Source of the DNA: Plasmodium malariae
Taxonomy: Eukaryota > Apicomplexa > Aconoidasida > Haemosporida > Plasmodiidae
NCBI RefSeq assembly: GCF_900090045.1
Contig: NC_041779.1
Location: 1,012,501 to 1,076,500 of the forward strand
Direction: 5' to 3'
DNA: 64,000 bases
In this document: one piece after another, positions 1-12,714 of the stretch
How the letters are laid out: the number at the start of each line of letters is the position of its first letter
Position numbering within the stretch: position 1 is the first letter of the stretch
Notes under the pieces: model-generated
The model's input: the letters and a program-made list of their open reading frames with translations, nothing else
Told to the model about the DNA's origin: nothing
Database searches by the model: none
Translations under genes and position numbers: made by a program

Positions 1-1859
1 GTGAAATGATGATTTAAAAAAAATGAAATTTTTTTTAAGGTGTAGTATATATATTTTTATATGCACAAATATAATCTGTTTATTGGTTATATAGAACAGT
101 CTTTCATCACATATGTGAAACACAATATATTCATAATTAAATATATTTTTATGTTTAGTTAACATGCATTGTGCTAGAAAATAATGAAAATTAGAATTAA
201 ATAGATGGTTATTATATTATTGACTTTACATGATATATTTCATAACCCCAGCAACAAATAATAGATGTGAGTATCATTATATAAATAGAAATTTATATTA
301 TAAATTATGTAAGATTTTGTGGACTCCTTGACTAATATATAAAGTATTCTTCAACTAGATTAATTTTAAAAATTTTATTATAATATTTAAGCCTGTTAAT
401 GTGTTTCAGTAACTCTTTTTGAGTTTTATGTTCAGTCTTTTTATCTAGGAACGAATTAAAAAAAATTTAATCCAAAAAAAATTTGAAAAGGACACTATAA
501 TCCTAAGTTAAACCATTAGTTATTTCTGTGCCTCTGTTGTTTATAGATTTTTGGAATTCTCTAAGTGTTATTCTTACAGCTAATTTGCTATTGATGTTGT
601 AATTTATTTGTATTGTTTTTACTTTCCATGTATTTTTCTTAAACAAGTAGAATTTTACTTTTAAATAATCTGCTTCTATAAAAAGTAAAAAAATATATTC
701 CAAAACTATAATGCCCCTTTTCAAAATTTTCTGTGAAATATTAAACTAAACATTTTTATGAAAAACAATGCAATATATAATTCATTTTATCTTTCGAACA
801 TGAAGAAGTCATATTAATATATACAACTAATTTTACTACTTATGTAATATATATAATCTATTTTCTTTTATTCTTTTATTTTTAAATTCCATTTAGCAAC
901 GAGAGTTCTTTGAAAGGATAAAGAATTGATATTTTTTACACAACCATAATAGAATGTTTACTTCTTATAGAAAAATGCATTAACATGCTATAAATACATA
1001 AAACATTTTAAATACGATATTCGTATTAATTTATTTTCCTGTAGTTTTTTTAATATAACCAAAATTTGTATAATTCAGTGTTCATTTTATTTAAAGTACG
1101 CAAAATCAAATATTAAATAAATATTAATATTTTAATTTCATCTACAGTGCTCTATTTTTAACAGTAAATATCACTATAAACTATTAACACATTAAAAAAC
1201 TCGATGTATATATATATAATTTTTTTTTGTCTATAATTTTTAGTACTTTTTTTTACATAAAATTATTTATATTTAAAACCAGTAATATCTAGAATAATTA
1301 TCTATATAATAATACATTTTGTAATATCCTTCATTATCTAAGCAAATGCTGAATATATTATGTGTCAAAAAAGATCATTACATAAGCTATGTAAATATTA
1401 TCCTATAAATTTTATATTGTAGTACATTGTTCTTGTATGCAGAACGATAAACATACCTGTCTATTATGCATTGAAAATACCGTATTGTTTTTATTAAAAA
1501 TATAACAAAATTTAAAGAATGATATATAAGTAAAAATTAGTTAAATTGAGACTAAAAAGGAAAATTAAATAATAAAAAACAAAACACAAATTATATAGCT
1601 ATAAAAATATATGTATTTTATATTATTGAAATTAATAAATACGTAAAATAAAATGCAGAAATTGAACAAAATATTATATTACAATATGTACATTATTGTT
1701 TTAAAAATTACGTTAACGTAAAACTAATATATAATTAAATTTACAATATACATAAAACTTAATAAAGCAGAAATAGAAAATAAGTATCTATAATTTAACA
1801 AAATAAATATATTTTTATTTTATATCCAACTAAAAATTATATATATAAATTAACATTTT
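1..1859. other. Gene-free AT-rich flank left of the centromere
   Basis: No frame here has coding-like composition over more than about 70 codons. The sequence is AT-rich but clearly less extreme than the block that follows. The only open frame worth naming is at 503-724 on the minus strand, listed separately. Nothing else is seen. Confidence 0.6.
503..724 (-). pseudogene. Possible relic of an exported-protein first exon
   Basis: A 73-codon minus-strand frame begins with a short hydrophobic segment (residues 6-17, IVLEYIFLLFIE) and later contains an R-x-x-L-R-E stretch near residue 51. This loosely resembles the signal-plus-PEXEL layout of Plasmodium exported families. No second exon, clean signal peptide or exact RxLxE/Q/D motif can be shown. 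It may be a degenerate gene fragment or chance. Confidence 0.15.
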
Positions 1860-4230
1860 TATTCTATTAATTATATTATAGTAGTAATATTTAAAATTTT
1901 TATTTAAAATATTTAAATATTATAATAAATATATAAAAAATATAAATAAATATAATATTTTTAATTAATTATTTAACATAATTAACTACAATTAATATTT
2001 TTTGAAAACATTATTTTATTTTTAACTAATATTTTATTTTAATTAAATATTTCTTCAATAATTAAACACCTTTATTATTTTAAATGTTTCGTTAATTAAT
2101 TAATTATTAATTTTTCTAAATAATATATTAAAATATTTATTTCAAATAATTCCAATGTATATTTACTAATTATTCTAAAATTCATTAATTATTATTATTA
2201 ATAAATTATTTAATTAATTTTTATTTTATTTATAAATATTTATTTAAATATTATTATTAGCAAAATTAATATTTAATTATTATATTATATGTATTTCTTA
2301 AATATTTATTTATTTTCTTATTGTTTTTAATTATTCATTTACATATATTTTTTTTTAAATTAAATTTTATATTTAATTAATATAATTATTATATTATTTA
2401 TTTTTTTAATATATTATAATAATTTGAATTAAAATTATTATTTAATTAATTTGTGCTAATATGTATATATCTAGATTTTATTTTAAAATTCCTTTATATC
2501 TTATAAATGTTTATTTTATTTATTTTTTATATTTACTTTTTTTAAATTTATTATAATTATTAATTATTTGAATTTAATTTGTTTATTTTAATTTAATTAT
2601 TTACTATAAAATTTTCATTATCTTATTTTTAATTAATTTAATTATTATTTATTTTATATAAATAAAATTATATTTAGTAAGGAATACACATATTTCTTTG
2701 TATTATTTAATATATTTGTAATTTTAAACAAGTTTTAAGTGTAATTATTATTGTTATTTTATTAATTGAATATTTTTAATATATTTATAATTAATTTTGT
2801 GTAATTATTCAATATAAATTTATTTTAATATTAATTTAATTGTATACAAATTATTTTATTTTATTTATATAATTGTGATTTTAATTTATTATATTATTTA
2901 TTATTTTTTATATGATATATAATTGTTATGTATTTAATTATTTAAGAAATTAATATAATTATTTGTACTATAATATATTAATAACTATTAAATTAATATA
3001 TATGTATCAATTTATCATTAATATATATACATAAATGACAAATGTTTTGATATTCAATTTATTTAAAATGTTATCCATTTGCTTTATGTTTTTTTATTTA
3101 ATATTAATTAATTTATTTAAAATGTTAATATAATTATAATTTAATTATTTAAATGTTGTATATTCTTTATTATACCTATAATAAAATTATTTATTTTATT
3201 TATAAAATATATACATTATTAATTATTCTTATGTATTGTTAATTTATTAAAATATATATTTAATATATTCGTTTAATTATATATTTAACTTTATATAATT
3301 TATTTATTAAGTAATATATATTTAAATAAGTATATATTTAGTATATTGTAGAGTTATATATTTAATTTATTTAAATAATTACATATTTAATTTATATATA
3401 TTTATTAATTTAATTATACAATTATATTTTCAATATATATATATATATATAATTATTATATATTATATTTATTTACATAATTATTATGTATTTCGTTTAA
3501 TTATATTTTTAATATATTTATATAATTATTTTATTTTTAATTTATTTAATTATATTTTTAATTTTATTATATAAATTATCTATTTAATTATATTTTTAAT
3601 GTATTTATATAATTATTATATATTTAATTTATTTAATTATACTTTTAATTTTATTATATAATTTATTTATTTAATTATATTTTTAATATATTTATATAAT
3701 TATTATATATTTAATTTATTTAATTATACTTTTAATTTTATTATATAATTTATTTATTTAATTATATTTTTAATATATTTATATAATTATTATATATTTA
3801 ATTTATTTAATTATACTTTTAATTTTATTATATAATTTATTTATTTAATTATATTTTTAATATATTTATATAATTATTATATGTTTAATTTATATATATA
3901 ATTATACTTTTAATTTTATTATATAATTTATTTATTTAATTACATTTTTTTAATGTATTTATATAATTATTATATGTTTAATTTATATATATAATTATAC
4001 TTTTAATTTTATTATATAATTTCTTTATTTAATTATATTCTTAATTTATTCTCTATTTTATTTATTAATTATATGTATTATTATTTTTATATTATTTGTT
4101 TTAACCTTTTATTTATATTATTTAATATTTAGTAAACTAACGTGTTATTTTTATGTTAATCTTTTAATTTATTTTTTCTTTGTACTTTTATTTTATTTAT
4201 GATTTAATTTTTTTTATATATTATTTGTTA
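1860..4230. other. Putative centromere (extreme A+T block)
   Basis: Seen: about 2.4 kb in which G and C nearly vanish. Many 60-base lines contain only one to three G/C, against a more mixed composition on both sides. The right part carries an imperfect ~90 bp tandem array. There are no genes. Known: Plasmodium centromeres are single 2-3 kb gene-free blocks of about 97% A+T with a tandem-repeat core, one per chromosome, at conserved syntenic positions. Inference: size, composition, repeat core and isolation all fit. From memory the genes to the right (SMC3 and neighbours) also lie close to the chromosome 4 centromere in P. falciparum. CENH3 occupancy cannot be judged from sequence. Confidence 0.8.
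3470..4035. repeat. Imperfect ~87-93 bp tandem array in the centromere core
   Basis: The landmark ACTTTTAATTTTATTATATA recurs at about 3641, 3728, 3815, 3906 and 3999, with a diverged copy near 3554. The spacings are 87, 87, 87, 91 and 93 bases. Each unit also contains TATATTTTTAATATATTTA and TATAATTATTATAT blocks. About six copies are present and they diverge toward the edges. Confidence 0.85.
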
Positions 4231-6739
4231 ATATTTTGTAAAAGAGGAAAAGCTTTGTCAAAAACAAAATATTAATATTATAAATCCCAAATGACTTTTT
4301 AGGTAAATACTAATTGGAAAAATTAGTTTTAAAATAAAACGATTTATTATTATACTGAGACGACAAAATTTTAAAATTTAAACAATTCCCATAAAAAGAT
4401 TATATTTAAAAATCATTACTATTATTTACCTTCTTAATTGTATTAGCTCAAAGTTAAATAAAAAATATATTATATTACATCTTAAGTTAATTATTCGTAA
4501 ATAACGTTTTTAATACTATTTAAAAAAAAAAAATTAAGCCTTTTTGTTTATATTATAGTTTATATGCTAATTTTTTTTTGTCTTTTTCACTGAATTGAAT
4601 GGATTATAATATATTATGAAAATATTAGAAAAAATTTTATGCGTAGATAAAAAAAATATGAGTGTACATGTGCCTGGAGCATAATTAACCTTTTGAGATG
4701 AGTAAATGTGCATGAAATAAATATTACTGCACATACATAAATGAATATCTACAAATTTATGCCTCTATCTTTAATGATTGAATTAAAAAAAATAAGCAAA
4801 AAAGATATTTGGAATTTTATCGTTTTTTCAAAATATAGAAGTTACATTGTACTCTCATTTTTGAGATAGAATGTAATGGATACATCAGGAGATATATAAC
4901 CGATGGTTACAGATAAAAGTGAAATTTGGAATAATTTAAAATGGTAAAAATATACAAAAATCTTAGACATATGAAATTTAATATAACGTACACATAATAT
5001 GTGGTTATATTTTTTGTTCCTTTTCTATATATACAAAACGTTAAAATAATTGTATATATTACAAATTATTCTAATATCTTAATTTATATACTTAACACAT
5101 TAGTACTTAAGCAAATGATTATATGGAATGATTAATATAATTTATATTATTCACACGTAATCCTATAAATCCATATTACATAAATAACAAATTATAATTT
5201 TTTGAAGTTCTACATATTTTTATAAAAAATTTTTTCTGTTCACTCATTAGACATGTAACATAGAAAAATTTTAATATTTTAAAAACGGTGCAATATTAAT
5301 TAGACTGACGTGTAATAAACAGAGTCTATTTTCAATTGTAGTTTATATAATTTTCATCTATTTTTCTTTATCAATATAACTGTATCATTTATAGTGTTAA
5401 TTAAAGATACAAACTTTTATAAATACTGATATGAAAACTGTAATTTTTTAATTATTTGGATAATAAAATTTTCCTTAACTTTATATTTCTTCTTTTTTTT
5501 ATAAGAACTAATGTTGTATCACTATCTTATGGTTAAAGATTAAATATATAGAAAAATATGAAATATATAAAATAATTATATATATATAATTTTAAAAGAC
5601 ATATAGTCAAATATAAAACTATGGACATGTACATATTTTTTATCCAGAATATGTACACATTTTTAAAAATTATATTATATATAATATATATATGTAAACT
5701 TTATATTATAAAAAAAAATTACTATTATTCTTGTATGGAGAGAGAACTGTTAAAATAATTTAAAAAAAAAAATAGACAGTAAAAACTTTTTTTTATCTTT
5801 CCCGAAAAATATAGTTAGTAGAAAGTAGAACATTGTATAACTCGTAAATAATAGCATATATTTAATATAAGATAGTATATTTTTATTTTAATCTATTTCA
5901 GAATCATCCAGCTCTTTGTTATTTACTATAAAGATAAACAAATGAAATAGTAAAGCATCGGAAAAGTAAATCTATACTTTTATAATTTCAAAAACTTTTG
6001 CACATATATGGATATCCTAGTTTAAAACATTTGTTCCGAACCTTTAAATATATTCTATAATAACTTAAGCTACCTTAATAAAAAATTAAAGAATGTCATT
6101 GGTTTTTTCCTAATTTTTTTACGCTTTAAATATATATATACAACTATATTGCTTCCCACCAATTTAAAATGCCTACTTACACATTACAATGGCAAAACAT
6201 ATGAAAGCACGATTTGTGCTCCTTGATAATGCAAAATTATAATTATTTTAGATACTGTTAACTTTATTGCTTATAAATTATGTTGTTGTAAATTTAATGT
6301 CAGTATTAAAAAATACTATTTCTTGTGCTTTCTCATAAAAAAAAAGATAATATAGTAAAATTGCCCTTAGTTTAAAATACAGTTATATATTCAAAATTTC
6401 TCTTTTTATATATTTAATTTTTTATTTTCGTTTCTTAGTAGTGCCTGGCTGAAGAAATTCCGTAAATACACATGTTTTTTCTGCAAAACTTTCGATTTTT
6501 TCCTTCATGTAATTTTTTAAAAATAATTTTATAATTTGCTAAACTTGTATATATAAAATTAAAATTTTTTTTTTTTATCATTTACTATTTTTTTTACTAT
6601 TAATATTTTTACAATTAAAAGGTTAATTTAAATTTAGCTTATATATAAAAACAATTATTTGTTATTATGAAAAACATAATGCCAAAGAAAAAATTTGTTT
6701 TGAAAACATATTATATTTGAACAGCCGAAATGACATAAT
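4231..6739. other. Gene-free interval between centromere and first gene
   Basis: Composition returns to ordinary Plasmodium intergenic AT richness with poly-A/T runs. No open frame is coding-like. The last few hundred bases before 6740 presumably carry the promoter and 5'UTR of the next gene. No element can be named. Confidence 0.6.
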
Positions 6740-9700
6740 ATGAAAAGTACTTTTTTTCCAAAATTATATATTTTATTATTTTTTACGTTTTACAACAACA
6801 TATTATCATGTTTCCTATTAAAAAACATACCTTTTTTTTTTAATAACAGTGAATTTATGCCACGTACACAAAAATATGGTAATACAAGAACAACGCTCAG
6901 GTTAGAAAAATCAGCTTCTTCTGCTGAAAAGCCCCTAAGTTCAAATATCAATAATAGTAAAATATATGAAGAGATAAAAACGTATCTTTCTAATACTTCT
7001 TTTTTAAGAAAAGATAAAAATAATAATGCGAACTACCTGGATGAATTTATATGTAATTTCGTCTCAAGTCCAGATGGCTGGAATAAGGTAGAAATTGATG
7101 ATATGAATAATAATGATATTAAAAACTTAATAAATTTCTTAAATGAAGAATATAAAAGAGCATTTCTATCTACTGATAAAAAAAGAAAGAAGGCAGAAAA
7201 CAATTTGAATTCAGAAAACTTAAAGTCATTGTTAGTCTCTTTGGGATCTGTTGTAATTGATGATATGAACTTAGAAGCGTTTTATAATCACGTAGAAATC
7301 TATTTGCTTTTATTAAAATTCTGCAAAGACAATTATGTATCTTTTAGCTTTATTAAGAATGAAATAGTAAACATAATGAATAAAATTATAAAATACTCAC
7401 AAAATTATTTGCATGATACACACTCATGTGATAAGCTGAAAATTGTATTTTTAAATATGCATGAACTCATAAAAGATATAAAAAAAAATAATGCTATAAA
7501 AGTAAACATTAGAAACTTCCTTTATATTTTAAACAGTAACATAGTTTTAAATAACAATAATATATTTTATTTTCTAACAGAAATATTTTCATCATTGAAT
7601 TTACTTGTGCAGAAAAATCCAGAATTAGTTCATCAATACGAATACATAATCAACCCTCATTTTTTCTTTTTATGTATTTTTTCATTATATTCTTACAATA
7701 TAAGTAAAGCTCGCTTTTATTATTTTTTGCTGTTAATTCATAACCAAGTAAATTTGACGGATTTAAAAGAACATGTCTTGAAATATGATGATAACTTAAA
7801 TTATAGTGTATACAGGAATTGTATTATTAATACTATTTTCGAAGAAGAAAAAAAGAAATATGAATCTATTAAAGAAATTATTGTAGAAAGTGAGAATAAT
7901 GCCACTAATATAAAAAAGAGAAATGAAAAATGCATTGAAAACTTAAAAGATATAAGTAACGAAAAAGAAAAGAAAATTCCTGAAAGCAGTAAAGAACAGC
8001 TTTTAGTAAAGGAATATAGAACTTTACTATTTAAAGAGTTATATGACAATATATCCATTAAAATTTTATTGTTTTATGTTTTTTTTTATTTTAGTGACCA
8101 CTATTTTTGTATTATCATTTTGTTAAATTTTAAAAACTTAGCAAAAAACAGAAACCAGGATGATCGTTTAGTGCATATTACTAATTATTTTTTCTTTATA
8201 TTGTTAGACAATTTATGTTATATAAGGGATTACTCGAAAATATTATTGGTTTTAAGCCTGTATAAAAAGAACTTTATCTCGTTTAATGAAAAAAACTTAC
8301 ATGATGTAAAGAAAATTTTTAACTTAGTTATAAATAATAACATTGAGGAAGTACATTCTATCGGTTTATCTAACTTACTTTTAGAAATTAGCGAATCCAT
8401 TAAAAATGTAGAAAATGAAAAAAAATGTATAAATAAAAATAATGTAAAAAATTTATGTGGAAACAAGAATGTTCATAAAAAAGTACATAAAAATAATATA
8501 ATTTTGAAAGAGAAAAATGAAAAAGAAGTTACAAAAATTGATGATGAACACGCAACTGAAGAAAGCGGGAAACCCTTTGTTAGCAACTCAAAAGGTAAAA
8601 ACGAAATAATTAGTTCCAGTTATATGAAGGACAATTTTAACAATTATTTGTTATATTTATTAAAAAAGAAAGCATATGACAAGATTGAACACTTGGAAAA
8701 AAGAGATAACGTGTACGTAAATAATAAAACATATAGTTTATTTATTCAGTCATATTTGAGTAATCATAAATATGATAAAGTGTATAAGGTGTACAAAAAG
8801 ATGAAATTAAAGAAAAATATACCTATTAAATATTTAAATGTGAAAAATTTGATATACAGTTTTAAGAAGTGTGATATAGACAAAGGGGATGTATTGAATG
8901 AATTAAAACTGATTAGTAAATCTTATTTAAATTTATATTTTTCAAAAGATTCTTATTTTGTATTAACTAAAACAATGTTATACAAACATATTTGTAATTA
9001 CTTAAAAAAAAAATGTGACATGAATTTAATAATTAATATATTTAATCTAAATGAACTTATAAAATATTTCATAAAATTTAAAAGTTTTATTAATATAAGA
9101 AAATTATATTTCCTTTTACTAAAATATTCCTTTATAAAAACATATAAAACATACTTAATATTAATAAGATTTTTCAACAATTTAAATCATGAGAAAAATG
9201 AGCAAATAAATATGGAAAGTGAAATGGAAGTAGGTGAAACCGACTTCAGTGAAGATGAAAAAGTAGAAAGTGAAACTAATTGTCCTTTTAAAAAAAATAG
9301 GGGAATTTACAATGATATAATAAATTTAAGGAAGAAGAAACTGTCGTATTACATTTTCAAAAGTAAAGAGTCGAAAGAAGATTTTAATTTATATAATAAA
9401 GTTTATGAGATTGCGAAAAAAGATAAATATGACATGAGTTTATTTATATTAAGTAACTTTATTACCGAATATATTTTTTTTGATCATCCGTCAGATGAAA
9501 TATTAGAAAGTGAACTGAGTAACATAAATAATATACTAAACATATATTTTGAATCAGTGAACCTTTTTTTTCATAAACAGAATTATAGGATAACTCTAAA
9601 TATATTTTTTTTTCTACTACTATTTTTAAATTATTATGTGACAAGATATATAAAAAACGATATTAAATATGCCCGTTTTCTAAAACAAAATGCCATAAAT

Positions 9701-11479
9701 TTCTTTTTGTCCAATAATTATGAAATAATTAAAATGAATAAGAATGATATATATGCATATATACCCAATTTTATATTAAATATGGTCTTCTTATCTGTGA
9801 ATCATTTAAAAAATGCTCAACATTTGAAGGAGCTTATTTCAATGGGTTTAGAACATGATTCGTATGATTATAACAAAAATACCATTGACCCGGTAAACTG
9901 TAAAAATATAATGTTTATATTTTTACTTCTGAAAAACAATGTAATTTTATGCAACGCAACTATGGAAAAAGACATATATGATAAGCAAAAGAATAATAAT
10001 AATAATAATAACAAAAAAAATATTACAGAAATTGCAAATGTTAAAATAAAAAGTAACTATTTATATAAAGACATAATTGAAAAAAATTATAATGAAGAAA
10101 AACATGTAGAACTAAATAGACTATTTGCTAGCTCTAATAATGTTGCAAATGTATTTGTTAAATTAAAATATACAATTGGTTCAAATAAAATAAATGAAGA
10201 TTCTTTGAAAGATTTTTTATTCAACAAGCTGAAAATGTTTGTAAGTAATAGAAACTTCGATTCATTAATAAATATATTAAAAGATATTTTTTTTACGTAC
10301 AACAATATCATATATTTAAATTCAAGAGATTTCCTTCGCATATATGAAAACTTAGATGGGATTTATGACAATGTATTGTCTGTCTTAACCATTATTATTT
10401 TTGCTGAGAACAATAGAAATTTCAAGGAACAGAATGCTTTATTATCCAAAGGATCAGAAGAACATTTAGAAATAGAAAGTAACGAAATAAACATTCATGA
10501 ATATATCGCAATGTTAAGGTCTATGAATAAAGATTATTTTAAACATCTATTGAATCAAAAAATAGTGAGCAATATTTTAAAAAACTACGAAAGTTTTATT
10601 CATATGTGCATTTATTTTGATTTAAGTAAAAAAAGGGTGGATAATATAGTAAATTTCTTGGAAATGTTAAGAAAGGTAACAAAAAAAAAAAAAAAATTTT
10701 TTTTTAATATGTTTGTTCAACTAAATTCCTTAGCGTGATGATAGGAATACGCGTACATATGTACCCCATTTATACATATGCCCAAGCACGAATTTCGCAT
10801 ATACATACCTCTACATATTTATTTCCTCCCTTTTTTAGTGTAACATTGCCCTTAGTACAGAAATATTGATAGATATCTTTTCTTTACTCTTCGATAGAAA
10901 TATGGTAAAAAAAAAAAAATTTGCAAATATACAATTAAAGATATTCTAAGTGGTTTGTATATGTTATTACATTTTTTTTCAATTTTTCTTCAGAATAATT
11001 TAATATTCAATGAGTTTGAAATATTTTCTTCATCTAAGAAGGCAAATAATTTTGAATTATATTACATTGTTATGAAAGCGGCGTTTTTCGAAGGTAAAAA
11101 ATGGGAAAAAAGAAAAGGACAGTACATATGTAAATGTGTATGTGGATATGTGTGCATATGTTCATGTATTTACCAAATTACTGATAATTTAATTTTTTTT
11201 TTATCTCTCTTATTCATAGAAAACGTTGGAATGACCCTGAAGATTTTCAGTATCGTGTTAAGCTTATTTAACGTAAGAAATATTCCTTTAAATTTCTTTG
11301 AATGTGTTCTATTAATTTTGAAAAAAAAGGGGAAATTTAAAGACTTATATGAATCTACAGATAAATTGCATAGGGAGCTAATAAATTTTGAAAAGAATAA
11401 ACATTTCTTAAGTTTGGATAATTTAACACTTGATGTAAAAAGTATTTTGAATAAATATAAAAGGGAAAAACAATTTTGA
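6740..11479 (+). CDS. Conserved Plasmodium protein, probable organelle-targeted helical-repeat protein (4 exons)
   Basis: Not recognised as a named protein. Exons inferred: 6740-10675, 10839-10904, 10994-11093 and 11220-11479. All junctions have GT-AG borders and consistent phase, giving 1453 aa. Residues 1-25 form a hydrophobic signal-like leader (ILLFFTFYNNILSCFLL) followed by a basic, Ser/Thr/Asn-rich stretch, the layout of a bipartite apicoplast transit peptide. The rest is lysine/asparagine-rich and helical. Around residue 665 (about 8735-8860) a stretch of the form SLFIQSYLSNHKYDKVYKVY resembles a PPR/TPR helix pair, so an RNA-binding organelle role is possible but unproven. A short Asn run (about residues 1085-1092) is typical Plasmodium low complexity. 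The single long ORF alone would misplace the C-terminus, because its last 20 codons read into intron 1. Confidence 0.7.
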
Positions 11480-12376
11480 GCCATATTTATAAAAAAAATA
11501 CGTAAGTATTAATATATATATATATATATGCATTTTTGCAGATTTATGATTTTTTGGCATGTTTAGTGTTTTAATTTAAAACGTCCCTGCACATTAGTAC
11601 TGTTCATATGTAGCATACATTAATTTGTGTTCATAAACAAATGTTTTCCTTGTAATATATTTTTTTGTTTTTTTAAATTATCTCTGTGCTGTTTATTTTT
11701 TAATTATAAATGTAAATAAACGCGAATACGTAAATGTATGCAAACATGTGTATATTGTACATATGTATATGTACACATGAAAGGAAAAAAAAAAAAAATA
11801 CAAACTTACAAAAATAAAATATTACTTTTTTAATGTAGCTTTTTTTTTTGTGCTTTTTTAAATGGTAAACAAAAAAGAAATATAATATTGCTTGAAATGT
11901 TGAAATATAAAAATATTCAAATTAATCCCGCGAAATATAATACAAACTATTACGAAATGATGCGATGTAATGTGAAATAATGCAAAATTATCTTGTTCTT
12001 TTACTACATGTGTTTATTGTGTAAATTTTTTTTTTTTTTGGAGGGTATTTTTTTTTCATGTTTTATCGCCTGAACGCTTACAAAAAATGTACAAAGTATT
12101 ACACAAAAAGCAATTCTGTAAAACACAAAAAAGATTTAAAGATAATTGAACATGTTCTCGTTATTATGCAAGTGATTATGAATTAGGGAACAATTAAAAA
12201 CATAAGATATATTTTTTCTTTTTTAGTATTCTTCGTACTCTTCTTATTGTTCATTTTTTTAAAATATATATATTTTAAATAAGTTACTATATCTTATACA
12301 AGTCTAAATAAATATTTATATTTTTTTGCCATTAATGTAAAACTGTGGACAGTTTAAAACATACCAGCAACATACA
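11480..12376. other. Intergenic: 3' end of the helical-repeat gene and SMC3 promoter
   Basis: About 900 bases of AT-rich DNA with homopolymers and TATG-type microsatellites lie between two genes transcribed in the same direction. No coding-like frame is seen. Confidence 0.6.
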
Positions 12377-12660
12377 ATGCACATAAAGCAAATAAAATTA
12401 AAAGGTTTTCGAACGTACAAAAATGAAATAACGATCGATTTTACGAAAGGAATTAATTGCATAGGTATTTAACATGGCATAAATTATTTTAAGTTTATTG
12501 CAGAGCCTTCTATGTCAAAATTTGTGCATTTTTAATACAATTTTAGTTCAATTTTTAAGTTTTGTGTTTGTCATTTATACATATACATATATGTTTAAAA
12601 AAGTGTATATTTGCCTATGTGCAATATTCATACATACATGCATGTACGTGTATACCTACC

Positions 12661-12714
<54 letters not shown>

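Noticed and set aside
1860..4230. Origin of replication or mobile element in the AT block
   Set aside because: No terminal inverted repeats, target duplications or transposase relics. The tandem core and single extreme-AT block fit a centromere better.
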